Shown here one piece after another: positions 43,740 through 47,208 of a stretch of 47,208 bases of DNA. A program made the position numbers and the translations under genes. The number at the start of each line of letters is the position of its first letter. The first letter of the stretch is position 1. Where the stretch lies: contig NZ_JMIR01000036.1 of the NCBI RefSeq assembly GCF_000714935.1, positions 1 through 47,208 on the forward strand, given 5' to 3'. The notes beneath the pieces are model-generated. The model did no database searches. It was not told the origin of the DNA and saw only the letters and a program-made list of their open reading frames with translations. The stretch is from Tumebacillus flagellatus. GTDB taxonomy: Bacteria; Bacillota; Bacilli; Tumebacillales; Tumebacillaceae.

Positions 43740-44639
43740 ATGAACCGCATGATTGCAATCCTCCTCGTATTGTTGGGAGGGGCCTCTTACGGCTTGATCT
43801 CGCCCGCGGTGAAGATGGCGTATGACGCAGGATTCTCTCCGGCGGATGTGACCAGTTCGCAGTACGGCGCCGCGATGTCGATCCTCGTGTTGATCGCGCT
43901 GTTCCAATTGCGCCGTCTGCGCGGGATGACAGGGCGCGACCTCGGGCTGCTCGTGTTCCTCGGGGTGCTCTCGACGGGGACTTCTGTTTTTTATTATCTT
44001 TCGCTCTCGTATTTGCCGGCGTCGCTGGCGATCGTGTTGCTGTTTCAATTTACGTGGGTGGTGATGGTGATCGACTATCTCATCACCCGCAACAAGCCCA
44101 CGCCGATCAAATGGACGGCGTTGGTGTTGATTTTTATCGGGACGTTGCTGGCGGTCGACCTGTTCCACACCCAGTGGATGGGCGTTTCGGTGCTCGGTAT
44201 CGTGCTGGGGCTGCTCTCGTCGGTGACGTACAGCGCGTTTTTGTACTTCACGTCGTACGTGCGGCCGGGGAGCTCGCCGTTTGTGAACTCGGCGGTGATC
44301 TCCATCGCTTCGACGCTGACGGTGTTTTTGATCTTCCCGCCGAAGTTCCTCTGGAACGGGTCGCTGGGGGAAGGGCTGTGGGTGTGGGCGCTGATCATCG
44401 GCGGGCTCGGACAAGTCATCCCGCCGCTGTTTTTCAACGTCGGCATTCCGAGAATCGGCGGTCCGCTGGCGGCCGTGCTCGGCGCGGTGGAACTGCCGGT
44501 GGCGGTGGTTTCGGCGTTTTGGCTGTTGCATGAGGAAGTGTTTGGCGCGCAATGGGCGGGCATCCTGTTGATTTTGGCGGGGATTGTCGTTACGGAATTG
44601 CGCTTTCTGGGAGCACGAAAAAAGAACCCGGCCACTTGA
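43740..44639 (+). CDS. EamA/DMT family permease (second copy)
   Basis: The 299-residue product has ten hydrophobic segments in two EamA repeats. It starts MNRMIAILLVLLGGASYGLI and carries SLSYLPASLAIVLLFQFTWVVMVIDYL in repeat one and AVLGAVELPVAVVSAFWLLHEEVFGAQWAGILLILAGI at the end of repeat two. The substrate is unknown. ATG at 43740 is preferred because AAAGGTGGA lies just upstream; the frame is open to 43608 but crosses a terminator. It is only distantly similar to the EamA protein at 12444-13352. Its stop codon lies inside the terminator stem that follows. Confidence 0.9.
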   Translation: MNRMIAILLVLLGGASYGLISPAVKMAYDAGFSPADVTSSQYGAAMSILVLIALFQLRRLRGMTGRDLGLLVFLGVLSTGTSVFYYLSLSYLPASLAIVLLFQFTWVVMVIDYLITRNKPTPIKWTALVLIFIGTLLAVDLFHTQWMGVSVLGIVLGLLSSVTYSAFLYFTSYVRPGSSPFVNSAVISIASTLTVFLIFPPKFLWNGSLGEGLWVWALIIGGLGQVIPPLFFNVGIPRIGGPLAAVLGAVELPVAVVSAFWLLHEEVFGAQWAGILLILAGIVVTELRFLGARKKNPAT

Positions 44640-44657
44640 GGTCGGGTTTCTTTTTTC
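44618..44657. terminator. Bidirectional terminator between convergent genes
   Basis: An AAAAAAGAACCCG / CGGGTTTCTTTTTT stem serves both the EamA gene and the convergent lipoprotein gene. Confidence 0.85.
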
Positions 44658-44667
44658 TTGGGCGGCG

Positions 44668-45153
44668 TTACTTGACGTCGAATTCCGCCGTGTCCTCCAC
44701 GTTGTACGGCTGGTGGTTGTTCGTGTGCAACGACGCTTTGAGCGTGTGGTGGCCGGGGGACAAACCGTCGAGTTGATAGACTTTGTCCTTGACCGCCACT
44801 TTGGTCGGCGAGCCGTCGATGAACAGGTGGATGTGACCCTCGCCCGGCACCGGCGCTTGGCTGTAGTGCTCCGGCGAGATTTTGAAGTTGGTGACGTCAA
44901 AGTGCACCGTGGCGGTGTCTTTGTTGACGTCGACGTTCATGTGAAGCGTCGGTTTTTGAGCGGCTGCGACCGAATCGACGGACGCCGGCGGTGCGGAGGC
45001 GGCCGAAGCGGCCGGCTCCGGTGTGCTCATGTCCATGCCCGCCATGTCGTCCATGGGGTCCGATGTTTTCGGAGTCGAGTCTTTGGAGCATCCGAACAGG
45101 GTGGCGCTCAGGGCGAGGACGGCGAGCAGACGGATCATTTTTTTGTGAAACAT
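44668..45153 (-). CDS. Met- and His-containing lipoprotein
   Basis: The 161-residue product is a lipoprotein: signal peptide MFHKKMIRLLAVLALSATLF with lipobox LFGC (lipidated Cys at residue 22). A Met-rich, acidic segment (DDMAGMDM) and an Ala/Pro/Ser linker follow, then a beta-sandwich domain (about 72-161) with GEGHIHLFIDG, GLSPGHHTLKASLHTNNHQPY and a C-terminal EFDVK. The His-x-His and HH patches and the Met segment hint at copper or other metal contact on the outer surface, which is inference. ATG at 45153 has an AAGGAGGAG site; the frame is open further but without one. Confidence 0.8.
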   Translation of the reverse strand: MFHKKMIRLLAVLALSATLFGCSKDSTPKTSDPMDDMAGMDMSTPEPAASAASAPPASVDSVAAAQKPTLHMNVDVNKDTATVHFDVTNFKISPEHYSQAPVPGEGHIHLFIDGSPTKVAVKDKVYQLDGLSPGHHTLKASLHTNNHQPYNVEDTAEFDVK

Positions 45154-45223
45154 GACAAAACTCCTCCTTGGTGCTGCATTCATACAACAGCATGGACAGG
45201 GAGGAGTTTTTCTAAACGTCTGT

Positions 45224-46876
45224 TTACTTGTTCAGTTGAACGGTTTGTTTGCTGTGGTCGTTGTTCGGATCCAATTGGTACGTGATCGTGCCGGTCGCGT
45301 CGTCGAGCAGAGCCCAGCCGATTTGCAGTTCCGAAACGCGGTAAGTGTCGGTGCGCGGATTGTACGTCTGCGATTTGATGCGCGCGTTGAAGGTCTTCTC
45401 GTCAAACGAGGTGAAGATTCTGATCAGCGGGTTGGTCGCCCCGGCCGCATGCGCCCAGGAAGCGGCTTGCTGGAGCAAGTCGGACAGCGCTTGGCGGTTG
45501 AGTTCGCCCGTTGCGCCGTACGGGTCGTAGTCGCGCAGATCGAGGTCGATGTTTTGACCGATGACTTGCTTTTCTTTGTTATAGGACGGCATCACCATGA
45601 ATCTGGCGTTGAGTTCTTGGCCGGTGGCGGGGTCGGTCCATTTCGAGTGGTCTTTGTTCAGCGCGTCCTCGACTTTGATGGCAGCGTTCCATTCCGGCGG
45701 GTCGTTTTCGTCGCTCGGATCGTTGCCGTTGAGGGGGTTCTCGTCGCTGGCCCCTTTCGCGGCAAGAGCAGCCTCAAAGTCTGCGAAGCTTTGCGGGACT
45801 TCCGGTTGCGCCAAGAATCGGATGACGTCGTTGGACGGGATCGCCAAGTTCAACTCGCCGCCGACATACGCCGCGGAGTTCGAGGTGACGCCGACGACTT
45901 CGCCGTACATGTTGAACAGCGCGCCGCCGGAGGAGCCGAACGTATAGGGAGCGTTGGTTTGCAGGAATTCCACTTCCTTGGGGGTTTTGTCGGTTTTCTT
46001 GGAGATGTCGAATTTGCGGTGCATGCCGGAGACGAGGCCGGCAGAGAGCGTGTTTTGCATGCCGAGCGGGGAGCCGATCGCCACGACGTTGTCGCCGACA
46101 TCGAGCGCGTCCGAGTTGCCAAACGAGACGGCTTGCAAGTTCGAGACGTCGATTTGCATCAGCGCGAGGTCGCGGTCGGCATCGTCGAGCAGCACTTTGG
46201 TAGCCGGGAACATCGTGTTGTCGTCAAAAACGACCTTCGCCGTCGCCGCTTCAGCCAGCACGTGATGATTGGTGAGAATCTTGCCGTCATTGGAGACGAC
46301 CATGCCGGAACCGGAGCCGAGCAGTTTTCCTTTTTTGTCGTAGATGTTGATCATGACGACGCGGTCGAAGTTTTTGGCGATCTCCTTGATCGAGAGCTGC
46401 GTTTGCGGCTTCGGCGCGGGCGTCGGCGCGGTGCCGGAAGCGGTATGGGTGTCGATGATCACCGTTTTTGTGGCTTCGTCCCATTTCGCTTGCAGGTTCA
46501 GCCCTTCGACGAGGAAGCGGACGGGGATCATCGTCGCGTCGTCGATCAGCTGCGGTGCGACGTCGAGGGTGACGGGTTGTTCGTTTTTCTTGGCGGTGGT
46601 GTTGCCGAGCGTCATCTCGACTTTGTCGCGTCCGCGGGTGATCGTGGCGGTTTGCGTGGCAGCGTCCCACTTGACTTCTGCGCCGATCGCTTCGGAGACG
46701 GCGCGCAACGGTACGAGCACTCGACCGTCCAGTTGGACGGGCATGGTGGTGAGATGGACGACTTTGTTGTTGATCGTAATGCCGACAGCATCCGGGACGG
46801 ACGCGTAGACGGCGGCATTCGGAACGGCGGTCAGAAGCAGCGACCCGAGCAGAAGGCCGGGGATGGTTTTTTTCAT
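45224..46876 (-). CDS. Secreted HtrA-like serine protease with copper-amine-oxidase-N domains
   Basis: The 550-residue product has a signal peptide (cleavage after YAS, about residue 26). Copper-amine-oxidase-N / stalk-type repeats follow (about 30-145, with DGRVLVPLRAVSEAIGAEVKWDAATQTATI and IPVRFLVEGLNLQAKWDEATKTVII), then a Pro/Thr linker and a trypsin-like domain (about 165-345) with H205 (TNHHV), D236 (DRDLALMQI) and S316 (GSSGG). An unrecognised C-terminal domain (about 370-550) begins with an acidic Asn/Asp/Glu stretch. There is no PDZ domain. It probably acts in quality control or processing outside the cell. AAGGAG lies 12 bases before the ATG, a long spacing. Confidence 0.9.
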   Translation of the reverse strand: MKKTIPGLLLGSLLLTAVPNAAVYASVPDAVGITINNKVVHLTTMPVQLDGRVLVPLRAVSEAIGAEVKWDAATQTATITRGRDKVEMTLGNTTAKKNEQPVTLDVAPQLIDDATMIPVRFLVEGLNLQAKWDEATKTVIIDTHTASGTAPTPAPKPQTQLSIKEIAKNFDRVVMINIYDKKGKLLGSGSGMVVSNDGKILTNHHVLAEAATAKVVFDDNTMFPATKVLLDDADRDLALMQIDVSNLQAVSFGNSDALDVGDNVVAIGSPLGMQNTLSAGLVSGMHRKFDISKKTDKTPKEVEFLQTNAPYTFGSSGGALFNMYGEVVGVTSNSAAYVGGELNLAIPSNDVIRFLAQPEVPQSFADFEAALAAKGASDENPLNGNDPSDENDPPEWNAAIKVEDALNKDHSKWTDPATGQELNARFMVMPSYNKEKQVIGQNIDLDLRDYDPYGATGELNRQALSDLLQQAASWAHAAGATNPLIRIFTSFDEKTFNARIKSQTYNPRTDTYRVSELQIGWALLDDATGTITYQLDPNNDHSKQTVQLNK

Positions 46877-47015
46877 AGAGTAGGAAAACTCCTTCGTAAA
46901 GTGGATGTAACTTCCAATTCAACGGAATATGAGCAATCTCCTTTATGCGTGAGAAAAAAGTAGGAGACAGGCGGCGGAGGGGGAGAATTTGCCGGGTTTT
47001 GTTTCGCCGGCGGAG

Positions 47016-47044
47016 TTGAGGCGCGTGTGCGGGCATGCTAAGAT
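47016..47044 (+). promoter_or_regulatory. Upstream promoter (P1) of a probable rRNA operon
   Basis: TTGAGG and TAAGAT are separated by 17 bases. It lies 70-75 bases before a second promoter in the same direction, the usual tandem layout of Firmicute rrn operons. Confidence 0.5.
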
Positions 47045-47089
47045 TGCTCTTGTCGCCGCGAGATGCGACGGTGGTTTTGAAAATAGGTG

Positions 47090-47119
47090 TTGACAAATGG
47101 ACGAGCTTCGTGTTAGTCT
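47090..47119 (+). promoter_or_regulatory. Downstream promoter (P2) of a probable rRNA operon
   Basis: A perfect TTGACA (47090-47095) is followed after 18 bases by TAGTCT (47114-47119). Confidence 0.6.
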
Positions 47120-47139
47120 AATAAACGTCGCCGCTGAGC

Positions 47140-47208
47140 GATGCTTGAAAGATAATTGATCCTTGAAAACTAAACGAGTGATAGATGAAGAACGATTCGA
47201 GCCAGAAG
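47140..47208 (+). other. Leader of a ribosomal RNA operon, before 16S rRNA
   Basis: CCTTGAAAACTAAACGAGTG resembles the leader motif found just before 16S rRNA in many Bacillales. The window ends before the mature 16S sequence. The gap 46877-47208 otherwise shows only the two promoters. Confidence 0.6.

Overview
The window looks like chromosomal DNA of a moderately GC-rich, Gram-positive endospore-former-type Firmicute. The best guess is Alicyclobacillaceae, close to Tumebacillus; this is inference from gene content, not a database match. Supporting signs are strong AGGAGG-type ribosome sites, a perfect CIRCE operator before groES-groEL, guanine riboswitches before purine genes, a PurS-PurQ-small PurL trio, a PurF with a processed propeptide, and an S-layer-homology (SLH) surface protein. 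Most genes have GC-rich third positions, so long spurious open frames lie opposite nearly every real gene. Three stretches (about 1-1000, 27.7-29.6 kb and a few single genes) are AT-richer and look accessory.

Layout. 1-1000: two AT-rich hypothetical genes. 1.2-5.4 kb: a DUF4230 membrane protein, groES-groEL, and a membrane-anchored class III nucleotide cyclase on the minus strand. 5.5-9.5 kb: a small membrane ORF broken by an in-frame TAG, a large secreted protein, and a coiled-coil M23 peptidase translationally coupled to a membrane-anchored protein. 9.6-13.5 kb: a short-chain fatty acid transporter, an HxlR regulator divergent from a 3'-truncated aldo/keto reductase, a VOC protein and an EamA transporter. 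13.5-17.8 kb: a 1421-residue SLH protein. 18-22.5 kb: a MoxR ATPase / DUF58 / transglutaminase operon.

Purine genes occupy two blocks. guaA-pbuG (22.5-25.8 kb) and purE-C-S-Q-L-F-M-N-H-D (30.1-41.1 kb) each start with a sigma-A promoter, PurR-box-like repeats and a guanine-class riboswitch ending in an intrinsic terminator. Together the genes make IMP from PRPP, convert XMP to GMP and import purine bases. purK and purB are absent from the cluster.

Between the two blocks (25.8-30.1 kb) is an accessory zone on the minus strand. It holds a 40-residue membrane miniprotein, a hypothetical gene, a protein with the GNRAV-type leader seen on cargo of extracellular contractile injection systems, and a two-gene low-GC island. 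The island is flanked by a 22-bp direct repeat that duplicates the 3' end of the neighbouring membrane-protein gene, and its first gene carries a stop codon exactly at the end of its signal peptide. This zone is the most unusual part of the window.

After purD come pgi, an AlbA_2 domain protein, a second EamA transporter, a Met/His-rich lipoprotein and a secreted HtrA-like protease with a copper-amine-oxidase-N-type domain pair. The window ends in tandem promoters and leader sequence typical of a ribosomal RNA operon whose 16S gene would start just beyond the edge. No tRNA, complete rRNA, CRISPR array or transposase was seen.
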